Assembly: GCF_945859685.1 (NCBI RefSeq)
Contig: NC_079149.1
Coordinates: 79,537,073-79,601,072, forward strand
Source: Eupeodes corollae
Lineage: Eukaryota; Arthropoda; Insecta; Diptera; Syrphidae
Length of the DNA: 64,000 nt
Direction: 5' to 3'
A program made the position numbers and the translations under genes. Under the pieces are notes generated by a model. That model saw only the letters and a list, made by a program, of their open reading frames with translations. It had not been told where the DNA came from and ran no database searches. Position 1 is the stretch's first letter. Each line of letters opens with the position of its first letter. Below, piece after piece: positions 39,535-51,884 of the stretch.

Positions 39535-42500
39535 ATGGTATGTTACTAAAATTTGTCACTCTAAAAATGCTTGAGTCATTTTCATGATACGTATATATTT
39601 TTCTATGCTTTGTTTTAAAATCTGTCTGGATTTCGGTTTGTTTAAATTTTATTTAAATAATATATTCTAAATATATAAAAGTGATAGTTAGCCGTATTGA
39701 TTGAACATAATCCTTCCGAAAACACATGTGCAGAAATCACTTCATCAAATATCTATATCCCTTTTCTCTTTAACACGCCTTGTATATGTATCATTTATTG
39801 TGTGCTTTTGGAGTTTTCTTTTTTTAAATTCTTTTCTTTTGTTGAAAATGCAGAATTATACTTGTCTATATGAGAAAAAAGTTATTGAAGTTAATGTTTG
39901 CAAAATTTAAGTTGCCTTAATTATATCCGGAAAAATATATATATATGCGGCAAACTGATGAATGCCCAGAGAGTTGCCTTATTTGGTAAAAATATGTACA
40001 TAGCCCATAATGAGTGAGTTACTTTTTGTATATTCCTTTCAATTCGTTTTTATCCACTAACACTACATGAAATTAGTCATTCCATCGTACACACGTTCTG
40101 TCCGTATTTGTCAAAAACTAATGTTTTATGCGTATGCGTCCGCAATTGGCTTTGTATGGGTGTATATATACTTATCTTCATATGAGTGGTTTGGCAAATG
40201 AAACTTATTATGAATATATCATTATCCACGGAAATACTAAAAATAAATTACAAAATTCGACATTTTTAATAATAGCTGCATCCATAGTCTGATTAATAAA
40301 AAAAAATAAAGAATAAGAAAGAAAAGATCAATGCTAACAACGTGAGATTTGAGTATGAGTTGTGATTGTGAGTGGTGAGTGGGGCTATTTCACTCGAGGA
40401 AGGCGAAGCACTGCTGGACAGATTCTGTTCGTATATCTATCCTATAGTATATGTATATACACGCCCATATGTAGGGTGGCAGCGACAGCGACAGCGGTAG
40501 TCGGATTCAAATTAAAAATTTGCAAAAAGAAAATGTCTTATTAGAAATGAGTGAGTAACAGTCACTAGTCAGAAGACAAAATGTTTTCTTTATTTCAACT
40601 TCAAGTATTGAAAATATAAAATACATAGGTATAGCTACGCAATATTTACAAGTAGGGTGCCAAAATTGCCGGTAATAAAGAAAGAAAGTACCTTATTATA
40701 TGAATGCATATAGTATATGTATATACATACATGTAAAATAAAAATTATGTACAAATACAGTTGAACATAAGCACGATGCGATTTCAAGCTCTGCGGCACA
40801 ATTAAATAAAAATGTGGTAGTCGTCATTTAAATATTTAGTTTTTATTTTAGTAGAACCTTGTTTGTTTTTGCTTGTTGCTAAAATGCAATAAAGGCGATA
40901 TGACTGGACAAATTATCAAGATTCTGTCAGTTATAGGTATGAGCTTAATCATTGATGCAAAGAAAAGAATACAAACTAGACAGACAGACGTATTGCATAC
41001 AATGTGAGCAGAGTGTTTGCTTTGTTTAAAAGTGAGTAAAAGTAAAGCTGTAATAGTCGGTTATTCATGTTTTAAATAAACAAATAATAGCTTTCGAAAT
41101 TGTCAGAATACAAATGATGCACCCTACCGCATATGGGAAATAATAAGAAAAAAGTTATGAAACGAGATAGAATGCCTTAAAAAGGTTTGGAAAGATAGAA
41201 ACAACGGGTGTAATAATAATGAGGGTTAACATATTAAAGAATTGGACAAAAGAGCCTTCGATCATTTGAAGAGCACACATTTTACATGCATAAAAAGTAT
41301 TCATTATTACAATGTTAGGGCGAGGAAACGGAACATAATAGTGAATGTATATTAAAAGTTCCAAATTTTTCTTTTTTGACGTAGGAACTTCGTACCTATG
41401 CAAATACAGAATACATTGCACCATGAGTCAAAACCGGTGTAGGTACTTATCCGCGCATTATTTTTTAAACCCTGTTCTATTTTCAATGCTAGCTAACGCT
41501 TGCTTGGCTAATGGTAAACCTCCCGCCCGGTCTTCATGCAAGCAATAGATGCATGTATGTATGTACATATGTAAAATGAATTATACACAGCTGTTTAAAA
41601 AAATAGGGATTTACTATGACAAGACAAACGATGTTCCGCCACATTTTTTTTGGAATGAAACAAAAAAAAAATAGGCGTCCTTAAGGGGAAACACTGAAAC
41701 ATGATGTGGGGTTGCTTTTTTATTGTTAGTCCGATCTTCCAAATTCATGATAAATATGACAAAGAATACAACGTCATATTTGTAAGATAGCGATCCCAAG
41801 CTTTCTTCAAAATTGGCGAGTTCTTGCCTTCATCATTGAATAACTGGTAACCTGGCTTAGCTATCTCAGCATCTTGATCTTGTTGGCGGACTCTTAGCCA
41901 TTCCTTAATTTGCGCCATAAAATCTAACTAATTTGTTGGTTCGGAAATGTTAAGTTAACGATTGAAAGATCTTTCAATATTGGCAGATTTTCCGCAAAAT
42001 ATTTTAACTAATTTTACCAAACATGTAAAATCCCAAGTTTATTTCTCAATAGCAGTAATAATTAGACGATTTTCCCCTAATTGGATATAAGATGTGGTTC
42101 TTTCCGAACAGCAACATCCAATTTGTAATTGGCTGGAACCTTTTTTTGCAGCACACAACAAAAGCTTAAAGGATTTTGAAATAATTTGACAATTACAAAA
42201 TACGAAAGAAATAACAAGTTATCGTTAGGCAAAATAACAAAAAATAAGTTATACAAAAAAAAGGTTGCAAAGATAGGTGAACAAGTTTTTTTTTTTTAAT
42301 GTTTTTGAACGACCTGTCGTTTTCACTTCTAAAATAAATTTTCATACTTTCTGTTATCTGTCGAGAAAATTGTCTTTCAATTAGTGTGACATTTTGGTTG
42401 TTTTCTAAAGTGATCCAAACAGACAATTATTAATTGGAAGATACAAGTCAGCCGATTTTCTACCAAAAAATTGATAAAATCAACCAACCCTATAAACGGA

Positions 42501-44117
42501 AAACTTTCACTTGATATAATGGATAATTGGATGCTATTCGAAGAATTTTGACTTTTCGGATAATATTCAAACAAAATAAAAAATCCAATCCTTTTATTTT
42601 TAAAAGTCAACAAACAAAAAAAACAGAACAAACGATTTAAATTATTTCATTAAATTCGTTTTTAGAATTTGAGATCAAAAATTAACCTATGAATTTACTT
42701 AAGGTACTGTAAAAAATTATACCATTCTTCTAGCTGTCGCCTAAATTGGTTGTGAAAATTTTTTTAAAAGTTTGCCGATAGGGTTATTCAATTTTAAGAA
42801 CTAAATTTAAATTTAAATTTTGATTTTATTAAAACAATCTCTAATAGCTATTCAAATTTTTTAACCAATTTTGTTTTGACAATGTAAATGTCTGAATTTC
42901 AAACATTTGCACTCTACAAAAAAAAAAAAATGCCCATATAAAGGGTGGTGATGAGAACCACACCTAAACTTCAAGATTTTTTTCGCATTTTATTTGAAAT
43001 TATTCAATTTGAACTCAATTCAAATAATGGAAAAATACACAATCTAGCAAAGTGTTAAGGTTATTAAGGATTTTTATAAAAATGGACGTTTAAATCAAAA
43101 ATAGCTCGTGTTGGTGCAGTGTTCGCGATAGTGTGGCTGAAGAGTATCTCATATTTACCATTTATATTGTTCTAGAAATACAAAAAAAAAAAAAACAATT
43201 ATGCTGCATTTACAATTTTAAAAAGTAGAGGAGTGTAGACAAACTACATAAGTAAAAGTTAAAAAGGGAAGTGAATATGTTCCTCTTCACTTTAATCTTT
43301 AGTTTGATTCTTCCTGTTGTTTCTATGACTTTGATTTACCAAGATGTTCTGCATTTTCAATTTTTCTCCTTTAGTTTTTATATTCCATAATTACATTATA
43401 GCAGACATGATTTTAGTCGGGCGGGGTCGGTCAAACTCATTTAATAAAACTTAAATTTATTCAATTGTTACTTAACATTTTTCCATCCATTAACTATTAT
43501 TGGCAAAAACTAAATTATGATTTTATTTAACTTTTTTAAAGGCTTCTGGTGTAACAGTTTCCGATATTTGTAAAACAACCTATGAAGAAATCAAAAAAGA
43601 TAAGAAACACCGCTATGTGATTTTCTTTATCCGTGATGAAAAGCAAATTGATGTAGAAACAGTCGGAGACCGTAATGCTGAATACGATCAGTTTTTGGAA
43701 GATATTCAAAAATGTGGACCAGGTGAATGCCGGTAATAATTGCATTTTTAAATTTTATCAAGCAACACAAACTCAATTTTATTTTTTTTTTTGTATCAAA
43801 GATATGGACTCTTTGATTTTGAATATATGCATCAATGTCAAGGTACATCAGAAAGTTCAAAGAAACAGAAACTGTTTTTGATGTCGTGGTGCCCCGATAC
43901 TGCCAAAGTAAGTTTTATTTTAAGTCTTAATTTGAATGTTGAATGATGAATTTATATTTATTCCATAAAGGTAAAGAAGAAGATGTTGTATTCCAGTTCT
44001 TTTGATGCATTGAAAAAGTCGCTTGTTGGTGTACAAAAATATATTCAAGCAACTGATTTGTCCGAAGCATCCAGGGAAGCCGTTGAAGAAAAGTTGCGCG
44101 CCACTGACCGTCAATAA
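39535..44117 (+). CDS. tsr: Cofilin/ADF (twinstar)
   Basis: Actin-depolymerising factor that severs and recycles filaments in the cytoplasm. Exons: 39535-39537 (the ATG alone, followed by donor GTATGT), 43542-43732, 43802-43907 and 43971-44117. They join in phase to 148 residues, the length of fly twinstar. The protein starts M-ASGVTVSDICKTTYEEIKK, so the regulatory N-terminal serine is present. It contains KHRYVIFFIRDEKQIDVE, YGLFDFEYMHQCQGTSESSK, the actin-binding helix MLYSSSFDALKKSLVGVQ, and ends KLRATDRQ. The pairing of an ATG-only exon with a 4-kb first intron is inferred from splice phase and from the known layout in Drosophila. No defects; likely functional. The intron holds two old transposon remnants. 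Confidence 0.93.
39538..41585 (+). other. twinstar intron 1, proximal part
   Basis: AT-rich, no exon recognised. Contains a GCAGCGACAGCGACAGCGG patch (40480) and TATGTATATACATACATG-type microsatellite (40712). First introns like this often carry enhancers, but nothing specific is visible. Confidence 0.35.
41586..41790 (+). mobile_element. Possible Tc1-like fragment in twinstar intron 1
   Basis: ACAGCTGTTTAAAAAAATAG (41588) looks like a Tc1-type terminus, and ATGATGTGGGGTTGC (41701) encodes a MMWGCF block as in Tc1 transposases (VMVWGCF). A possible IFQIHDKYDKEYN continuation follows. No matching right end was found. Confidence 0.35.
42930..43170 (+). mobile_element. 5' remnant of a mariner-like element in twinstar intron 1
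   Basis: Starts near ATATAAAGGGTGGTGATGAG (42936; mariner ends often read TCAAAGGGTGG). The frame from 43028 reads MEKYTI, a stop, then SVKVIKDFYKNGR, the usual mariner transposase N-terminus. Further on VRDSVAEE (43126) matches the linker motif. Everything after about 43170 is lost. Confidence 0.55.
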
Positions 44118-44167
44118 GCATAAATATTTAAACGTTTTCATAAACCATGCTTACTAATTTGTACTTG

Positions 44168-44180
44168 AATAAACAATAAA
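44168..44180 (+). terminator. twinstar polyadenylation signals
   Basis: Two overlapping AATAAA hexamers (44168 and 44175) lie 50-58 bases after the stop and before an A-run, in the expected place for 3' end formation. Confidence 0.6.
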
Positions 44181-44535
44181 AACAGCAAACATTTGTAAAA
44201 AAAAAATATAAACGCATATCTTCAGTTCGGATAAAAACAGTTTAATAATTCTATTGCGTGAGCCCAATTTTGTGCTTAAAGAATAAAACTATTTTCAGGA
44301 AAAAAAACACTTAGCCTTAAAGCAAAATATGTGGACATTTCAAAATCATACCCTTTTTATGTATTGTAGTAATATTTTGTAGTAGTTCAGATTTTGTGCC
44401 AAATTGATTTATAATCCAGCTTTTCGACATCAAACCTTTTTGGTGATTTTAACTTGTAAGGATAAGTATATTTAATGCAATTATATTATATTTGATGGTA
44501 CATATTTTCCCAAATGGAAAAAGAGCAAATGTATA

Positions 44536-46099
44536 CAGTACTGTGCAAAACTTTTGCAACTATCACCGCCAATCAAAGAATTGAACATTCCAATCAAACT
44601 ATTTTTATTGTTCTAGACTTTTTTATTTGTCAGCTTATTGTTTATAATCTTAACACTGATCCATAGCCAAATTCTACAAATGCATGGCTTTTACAAAAAA
44701 AAAAAATAATGATTTCGGCTGTGCAAAACATAACTAGTGGCTAATTATCTTTTCATCTCATTTTGATAACGGTTAATCTGATTTATTTTGATGTTGGTAA
44801 GTTTATACGTTTAGCTTGGTTTGTTAAGTTAGCTATAGCCGGGACTTTGATCGATAAAACGTTGTTTTACGAGTAAGATACATTCTATTTAAATTGAAAA
44901 AAAGACAGGCATTTAAGTGCTTTCAAAAAAGGAGCATCACAAAAATAAATTTCAAAGAAATATTCCATTCAAAATCGGCTATTTGTAGAATCATCATAAG
45001 TGGAAAGGTGTTATTCCATCTTAGAGGAGGTAAAAAATGATTGAAAAATAACAGATTTCTCCCGAAGAAAACCCACGGAATCATCCAGGGAAGCAAAAAT
45101 TTAACTTAGGTTACCCGTTGACCCACCAACTATCAGACGCCTTACACTTCAGGCCGGATTGCGTTGTTTTCAAATTAGCCATTTATTTAAAAAAAAATAT
45201 GTGAAAGCTCGTTTGGCTTTTCCAAAAACTCATCTTAATTCGAGTCCCCAAAAATGGAAAACGGTATTATTTTCTGACGAATCAAGTTCAATATGCACGG
45301 ATCGGATGGAAAACAACATGTGCAGAAGGCCAAGAGGTGAGAGGATGAGTGCAAATTACACTAAAAGAACGATCAAACATAGAGGTGGTTCAATTTTGGT
45401 CTTGGGATGCTTCCTTGGCCAGGACAATTCGACAAGTGGAGGGCATAATGAATTCTGAAGACTATGTAGCCATTATTTGTAACACCATGCTGCCTTATGT
45501 CCATTGGGAAATGGACGTTCCAACACTAATGATCCCAATACAAGCCGAAGTAGACCACAAAGTGGATTGCAAAAAAAATATTGAGGTTTTACTATGGCCA
45601 GGTCATTCCCTAGACCTAGACCCAATAGAGAATCTGTGGGAAAGTGTGAAGAGAAGAATTTGGAACAACATGGTTAAGCACAAAAGTGAACTCTTCGCTG
45701 GAATTCAGAAGCATTCAAATGACATTCCAAAAACACTTATTAATAACCCTATAGCTTCAATACCCAGAAGATATGCAGCCGTTATAAAAAATAAAGGGTA
45801 TGCAATTAAATATTAATATTTCCTTGCCTAACTTACTTAATTTAAGTAAATAGTTTGTAATTTAGTTGTACAGATCCAAGTTGCCAATGTTTTGCACAGC
45901 AATTTTACCAACTATGAAAGTATTTAGTTAATTATTTTTTGTTTGAGTGAAGAGTGCTAATTTTTTGTCCAACAATTCTAACGTAAAATCAAAAGAGTTT
46001 AGAAAACTAAAGGAAGAATTTTGCTGTTGATTTTCTAAACAATTTTTTTTTTAACAAAAATGTTGGAGGTTCTAGTTGCAAATGTTTTGCACTGTACTG
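44536..46099 (+). mobile_element. Near full-length but inactive Tc1-type transposon
   Basis: 1564 bp with ends CAGTACTGTGCAAAACTTTT and the inverse of CAGTACAGTGCAAAACATTT, flanked by TA (44534-44535 and 46100-46101). Transposase pieces: helix-turn-helix region in broken frames (44900-45150), RRLTLQAGLR, LFSDESSS (first Asp, about 45278), RGGSILVLGCFLG, then a frame change near 45425, and LLWPGHSLDLDPIENLWESV (45589 on). The segment expected to read QQDNDPKHK is IQAEVDHKVDCKKN, so the second catalytic Asp seems lost. Dead copy. Confidence 0.88.
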
Positions 46100-46101
46100 T
46101 A

Positions 46102-47149
46102 TATATGAGAACTTGTCAACCTAATGCCTAAAAGTCTTTCATCTAAGTATGTATGTACTAAAGTTAAATTTTAAAAGAAGATAGATAGATATAAATTTAT
46201 TAAAGGTTTTTTGAAAGCTCTTTAAACTTAAGGAAAGGCCTTATAGAAACGAAATTGTATTTTTAATGACAATAAATTTCTATTATTCTCAATTGCAATT
46301 TTATAACAAGCAACAAAAGTGATAAAAGATAACAAAGTGTTTTTAGTTAACAAATACTACAAAGTGCATGATCGATAACACACAAAATTGAAAAAATGTA
46401 GAATTTTGTACTGTAGAGTCATTTGTGTAATATAAATACTTATAAATCATACAAATTTTCTATTGTATACCACATTTGTGATCATAAGACGCTCAATCGA
46501 ATACTAAAAAACTAGATCTTTCAAATTAACCAAAAATGATTGATATTTCCTATTATTAGCCTTGTTATAAAAATTTATTTATTCTGTGGTTTAGTCAGTT
46601 CATCGAAGGTGACTAAAGCTACATTTTTAATGGAAATCTATTGCATTGCAATCTTTGTTACCATATACTGCCTTAACCTAATGGTTAACAGTGGCCTTAT
46701 AAGGAAATATGAAACAATTCGTTTCAACTCGACTCGCCTCGATTTTATTCACAGTTGTAAGTTGAGCTCAAAGATTTTCATGAAATTTACAGCTGATTTC
46801 CGGGTACTTGAATTTGAAATTTTCGCGAAATCGCGGATAAGTGATTCATCTCTTAATTTTGTTTATTACCCCTATTAAGGTTCGCGAATCGAACGTTCGA
46901 AGTGAGATATTTTCATTAGCGAACTAACACATTCGACATACCACGGTTGGCGAACTTAACAGTTCGAGTTCGAAATTCAATGCTACCATACAAAAAAACT
47001 ATAACAGGCATAAATAAACTCATGAAAATTTAAAAAAAACTGTTTTAGCATTAATTGACGATTTCATACATATTTAATAAAAATGCAAAATAAATCAAAA
47101 TGATAAGCAACGTACACTTTTTTTTGGAGAAAACGAAAATTACAAAAAA
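46102..47149. other. Non-coding between Tc1 and Harbinger remnants
   Basis: The frame at 46540-46878 (112 codons) is Phe/Ile/Ser-rich and matches no family I know. GTTCGA/TCGAAC palindromic words cluster at 46880-46975 and may belong to the Harbinger element's left end. Confidence 0.35.
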
Positions 47150-47932
47150 AGTAAGAATGCTTCGACTGCGCAAGAATATCCGAGACAACTCTAATTTCTT
47201 GGAACTCCCTAATCTAATCTGTAAGTAGATCAAATATTTTGTACCAACTGGAAGTTCTTTTAATTCTAATTAATTTCTTAAGTTTCAGATCATGTTTTCG
47301 ACTAAATAAGGAAGATTTGTATTCGTATTAAACAAGTTGGAAGGTCAATTTAAAAATGCACACACCTCCTTAATCCCTTCTATACTAAAATTAGTTTCTG
47401 CAATTAGATTTTTTGCTAGTGGGAGTTATCAGAGCAGCGTGGGAAAAGATTTTGACTTAAGCCTGTTACAATCCTCGGTTTCCTTAGTATTAAAAGAAGT
47501 TGTTTGTGCAATTGAAGACAAAATATGTCCATCCTGAATCAGTCTCAACATGTCATCCGATGAGAAACAAAACGCTCGAAACTACTTTTTTTAACAGCCA
47601 GGTTACCAGGAGTAATAGGATGTGTTGACGGAACCCATTTAGAAATCGTTGCTTTGATTGAGTTGCTTTATCAGTATCTTAGCAGAAAAGGATATTACAG
47701 TTTAAACGCAATGGTAGTAAGTTTTTTGCCCGAGAATAGCTTTTGGTTTTTAGTGCAAGTTTTTAAGGCGTGTGACCATAAAATGTGTATTCGTTATGTT
47801 GACTTAAGATATCCTGGATCAACCCATGATTCCTTTATATGGAACTCCAGTAATCTTAAATCACTCCTTGAAAGGTGGTACCAAAGAAGAGAACGTTCAA
47901 TGTTCCTTATTAGTATTTTTGTCGTTCAATAA
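47150..47932 (+). pseudogene. PIF/Harbinger transposase remnant
   Basis: Blocks in order: LRKNIRDNSNFLELPNLI, an intron with donor GTAAGT (47220) and acceptor TTTCAG (47288), then FRLNKEDLY, SAIRFFASGSYQSSVGKDFD, RLPGVIGCVDGTHLEIVAL (first Asp), SRKGYYSLNAMVV, CIRYVDLRYPGSTHDSFIW (second Asp) and SNLKSLLERWY. The third catalytic residue is missing and there are stops near 47537 and 47935. The same exon/intron layout appears in the Harbinger at 58.0-58.4 kb. A relative of vertebrate HARBI1. Confidence 0.85.
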
Positions 47933-48354
47933 TTTTTCTTTTCTATCGCGAGTAGATGGCCCAAGTGAGTTGAGGGTTGTACCAAATTTTTTTTGAACAA
48001 CCAAACTCTCCAACACCTCTCTCTGCATTTGGGTTCGATTCCATCAGTTCGACTAACTTTTCATACTGATTTGTATTAGTTCTCTTGCAGCCGATTCATG
48101 TTATGTTTATAAAAAAATTAAATATACATATGAACTTACATTGTTTTATATTCCAACATTTCTTTTACATAAGCTTCGACCTTTTCTCACACAATATGAA
48201 CGTTCGACAAATAATAACACGAATTACGTTCAAATCAACGAAAATTCGATAGCGACAATAGAGTGAGATCAATCTTCGAAAAATGAATGACATTTAAGTC
48301 AAATCAACAGTTGTCAATTCGACAATGGTAATACAAATTTCAAACACTCACGCG

Positions 48355-48845
48355 TTTCGCGCTCCAAGTTGGGTAAGGTCACTTTCCACTTTGCGCGTCA
48401 CCTGATCCGCGGTCTTCCTCTACTGGGCTGTCCTGTGGGTGTGGATTCGAAAACTTTCCGGGCCGGGTTTCCATGCGCTCTACGTGACCCAGCCATCTTA
48501 GCCGTTGGACTTTTACCTCTGATGCATACTTGACCGTAGATCAAACGAAGAACTTTTCTCTCGAAACGACCCAAGGTGCTTTCATCCGCTTTTGTCATAG
48601 TCCATGCTTCTGCCCCGTATAGCAGGACGGTAACAGCGGTAAGCAAGAGTTATTCTTCGTTTGATCTCAGCGCTGGTGTGGTTTTCTGCGTTTACAGTGG
48701 ATCCTAGTTAGACAAAGTCTTTGACTACCTCAAAGTTACATCTGTCGATGGCGACGTTTTGACCAAGACGTCGGTGTTGTAGGTCCTTTCTTGAAGAAAA
48801 CATGTACTTTGTTTTGCCCTTATTAACCGTTGAACCCATTTTTGC
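48355..48845 (-). mobile_element. LINE copy 3a of the (AAGT)n family, 3' fragment
   Basis: The minus strand reads, from 48845 downward, NKGKTKYMFSSRKDLQHRRL, VVKDFV, then after an internal deletion VLLYGAEAWTMTKADESTLG and RFERKVLRLIYGQVC, and a GRPRI end. Compared with copy 2 it lacks the block between VVKDFV/SAEIKRR and VLLYG and the IEGEWRRRWNDEL block. It ends abruptly against copy 3b at about 48845, where KMGSTVN is joined to the 3' end of the neighbour. Confidence 0.75.
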
Positions 48846-51510
48846 CGTCTCCAGTTTCGCACGCCAAGTTGGTTGAGGTCCTCTCCCACCTGGGTGCTCC
48901 ACCTGAGTCGTGGTCTTCCTCTTCTGCGCAGTCCCTCGGGATTGGATTCGAAGACCTTCCGGGCTCGAGCGTTGATGTCCATTCGCTCTGCATGACCTAG
49001 CCATCTAAGCCGTTGCATTTTAGTTCTGCTAACTAGGTCAGTGTCGCTGTACAGCCCGTACAGCTCGTCGTTAAATCTTCTCCTCCATTCTCCATCTATG
49101 CGTACCCGATCAATTTTTCTCTCGAAGCATCTTAAGACACTCTCATCTTTCTTTGACAGGTCCAGGCCTCAGCGCCATAAATTAGAAACGGGATGATGAG
49201 TGTCTTATAGATGGTGATTTTAGATGCTCTAGGGAGGACTTTACTTCTCAACTGCCTTCTAAGTCCAAAGAAGCAGCGATTTGCAAGAGTTATTCTTCGT
49301 TTGATTTCAGCGCTGGTGTCGTTGTCTGTGTTAATAGCGGTGCCTAGGTACACAAAGTCCTTAACTACCTTAAAGTTATAGCTGTCCATGGTGACGTTTT
49401 GTCCGACGTCGTTGTTCAGTGTCCTTTTTTGATTACAGCATATACTTGGTCTTGCCCTCATTGACCACTAAACCCATCTTCTTCGCTTTCGTCGCAATGC
49501 TCAAAAACGCTCCACTGACATCACGCTTTGATCTTCCAATTATGTCAATATCATCTGCGTATCCGAGTAAATGGATAGTCCTTTGGAGGATTGTTCCTCT
49601 AGTGTTGACGGTTGAGTTTTGCACAATTCTTTCCAGAACGATGTTGAAGAAGTCGCATGACAGTGCATCGCCTTGTCTAAAACCCTTTTTGACATCAAAT
49701 GCATCGGTAAGATCTTTTCCGACCTTGATAGAGCAGCGTGCATTCTCGTCATTCTGCACAAACGGATAAGTTTGACAGGGATGCCAAAACTAGAAATTGC
49801 TCGGTAGAGCAAAGATGTTGTCATACGCGGCTTTAAAATCGATAAAGAGATGATGGGTATCGATTTGAAGCTCCTGGGTTTTTTCCAAGATCTGCCGTAG
49901 TGTGAATATTTGGTCGATAGTGGACTTTCCTGGTCTGAAGCCACACTGATAAGGACCAATCAGGGTGTTGACGAATGGCTTCAGACGTTCACATAATATA
50001 CGCAATGTTAAGAAGACTGATGCCTCTGTAGTTGGCGCAGTTTAGAGGGTCTCCCTTCTTATGTATCGGGCACACTATGCTGAAATTCACTCATCGGGCA
50101 TGCTTTTTCCGACCATATTTTGCAGATGAGTTGGTGCATGCTCCCTACCAAGTCATCGCCTGCTGCTTTGAATTGTTCGGTTCGTCATCGCCGTTATATA
50201 ATTTGGAGAATTGATCTTTCCATATTCTCAGCATCGACTGCGGTTCTACTACGATGTTACCCTGATCGTCTTTACAGGCTTCGGTTCGTGGCTGGTACCC
50301 TTGGGAGGTTTTTTACATTTTGGTAAAATTTACGAACCTCATTCCTGTTGTGACATACCTCTATCTCCTCGATCGCACGCTTCTCATGCTCTTTTTTTTC
50401 CGTCTAAGAAGCCGGTGTTCCTCTCTCCTCTTCTGCTCGAGAGCAGCTCTAGTCCTTTTATACAGCGCCGTTTTGTAGGCCTCTTGTTTCGCTGCGTGGC
50501 TTGCCGGCATTCATCGTCAAACCAGGGGTTTTGCTGTGGTGGCCGTGTGAAACCTAGCACTTCAGAGGCGGCATCTCTGTTGGCTGCAAGGCAATGTTGC
50601 CACTGGTTTTCAATGCTTAATGCAGGCAGCATAGGACTCCTTAAGAGGTTATTAGAGACTCGATCGGAGAAGGGCATGGCAGTCTCTTGCGATTGTAGCC
50701 GTCTTACGTCGTACTAGCCACCAGAACGTCTCGCCCCGCAGCGAAATCGACCAGCCTGAATTCGTTGTCGGAGGTGGTGTCGTGCAGGCTGTATCTCCCG
50801 ATTATGTCACCAAAGATGTCTTCTCTTTCTAGCTTGGCATTAAAATCTAATAAGACAATTTTAATGTCATAGCCAGGGCACTGCTCATATGTCTTGTCCA
50901 AGAGCTCGAGGAATTTGTCTTTGGTGTCTTTATCTTTCTCCTCTGTTGGGGCATGCGCGCATATTAGGCTTATGTTGGCGAATTTAGCCTTGATGCGGAT
51001 TGTCGTGATGCACTCGCTCACACTTTTGAAATCAAGACGTTTTGCCTGAGTCTAGTTCCAACAACAAATCTACACCCAAATATACGCTGTCTTTGTTCTC
51101 GGTAGCAGACGCCGCGCCGTAGTAAAATTCGCAGTCTTTTAGTTTGCGTTTGCCCGGTCCATCCCATCGCACTTGGATGGCGGTAGTATCTGCCTTGCAG
51201 CAGTTAAAGGCTTCCGCTAATTTTTCGGCTGCACGTGGTCTGTTAAGGGACCTAAAATTCCACGTACAGATCCGAAGTTCGTTGTTATTATTTCGTTTGC
51301 GTGGGTTGTCAACATTGAATCCGGCCGTATCCGAGGCTTGTTGTGCTTCGCAACTAAAGGTAGTTCAACCTTTCTGGAACTGTAGACGCCACCGTTGATT
51401 CCATCTCGAGAATTCATCCGGTGCAGTCTGGATAAGGAGAGGTGCCTTAGTGGACACCTCTCCCCCCTCTCTCGTTTGCTAGTGGCTACGTAGACAAAAT
51501 TCAACTGGCT
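48846..51510 (-). mobile_element. LINE copy 3b, divergent subfamily with endonuclease start
   Basis: From 51280 downward the minus strand carries the endonuclease start LRICTWNFRSLNRPRAAEKL, IQVRWDGPGKRKLKD, DFNAKLEREDIFGDIIGRYS, then PFVNTLIGPYQCGFRPGKST, HHLFIDFKAAYD, VKKGFRQGDALSCDFFNIVL, LLGYADDIDIIGRSKRD, VYLGTAINTDNDTSAEIKRR, and an RMDINARARKVFESNPEGLR end near 48990-48930. It is the only copy here with the N-terminal endonuclease, but it has frame breaks near 49140, 49440, 49800, 50030, 50690 and 51040. It differs consistently from copies 1, 2 and 3a, so it is a separate subfamily. Confidence 0.8.
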
Positions 51511-51884
51511 TTGTGAATGCAAAACTACACTGCAAAGCTAGTCAATCTAGAACTGTCATATTATTGACAAATTCAAAGATATAAAATAAGAAATATTTTT
51601 GATTGATTTAACTTATATTTTGTGTATTCAATAAAATTTAAAATTTAAGACACAATTTGAATGATTTATATTTGTATTTAAATACTTAACTATTTATTTC
51701 ATTTTGAATTCGTGTGTCTTTACCGAGCAGCAGATTCTGAAACGTCAAAATCATTCTCCACTAACTTTGTAGCCGAATTTTGTACACTACCTCGGAGGGG
51801 AAATGTCAACTAGTTTTTTAGTTAGATTTAGCCAATCAAAATCCCTTGACTACGTAGCCACTACCTTTGTGAATACGACCAGTG
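51511..51884. other. Spacer between LINE copies, unassigned
   Basis: AT-rich. ACTACGTAGCCACTA (51850) and the inverse-oriented AGTGGCTACGTAGA (51482) form a short inverted pair about 370 bp apart, possibly a small MITE, but with poor flanking symmetry. Confidence 0.3.

Noticed and set aside
41790..41930. Minus-strand frame reading MAQIKEWLRVRQQDQDAEIA onward
   Set aside because: Short, unspliced, with no known family; cannot be separated from chance within the twinstar intron.
46540..46878. 112-codon plus-strand frame
   Set aside because: No recognisable domain; composition typical of AT-rich non-coding DNA next to TE remnants.
51482..51864. A small MITE defined by ACTACGTAGCCACTA and its inverse
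   Set aside because: The similarity is limited to about 14 bases, and flanking sequences show no target duplication.
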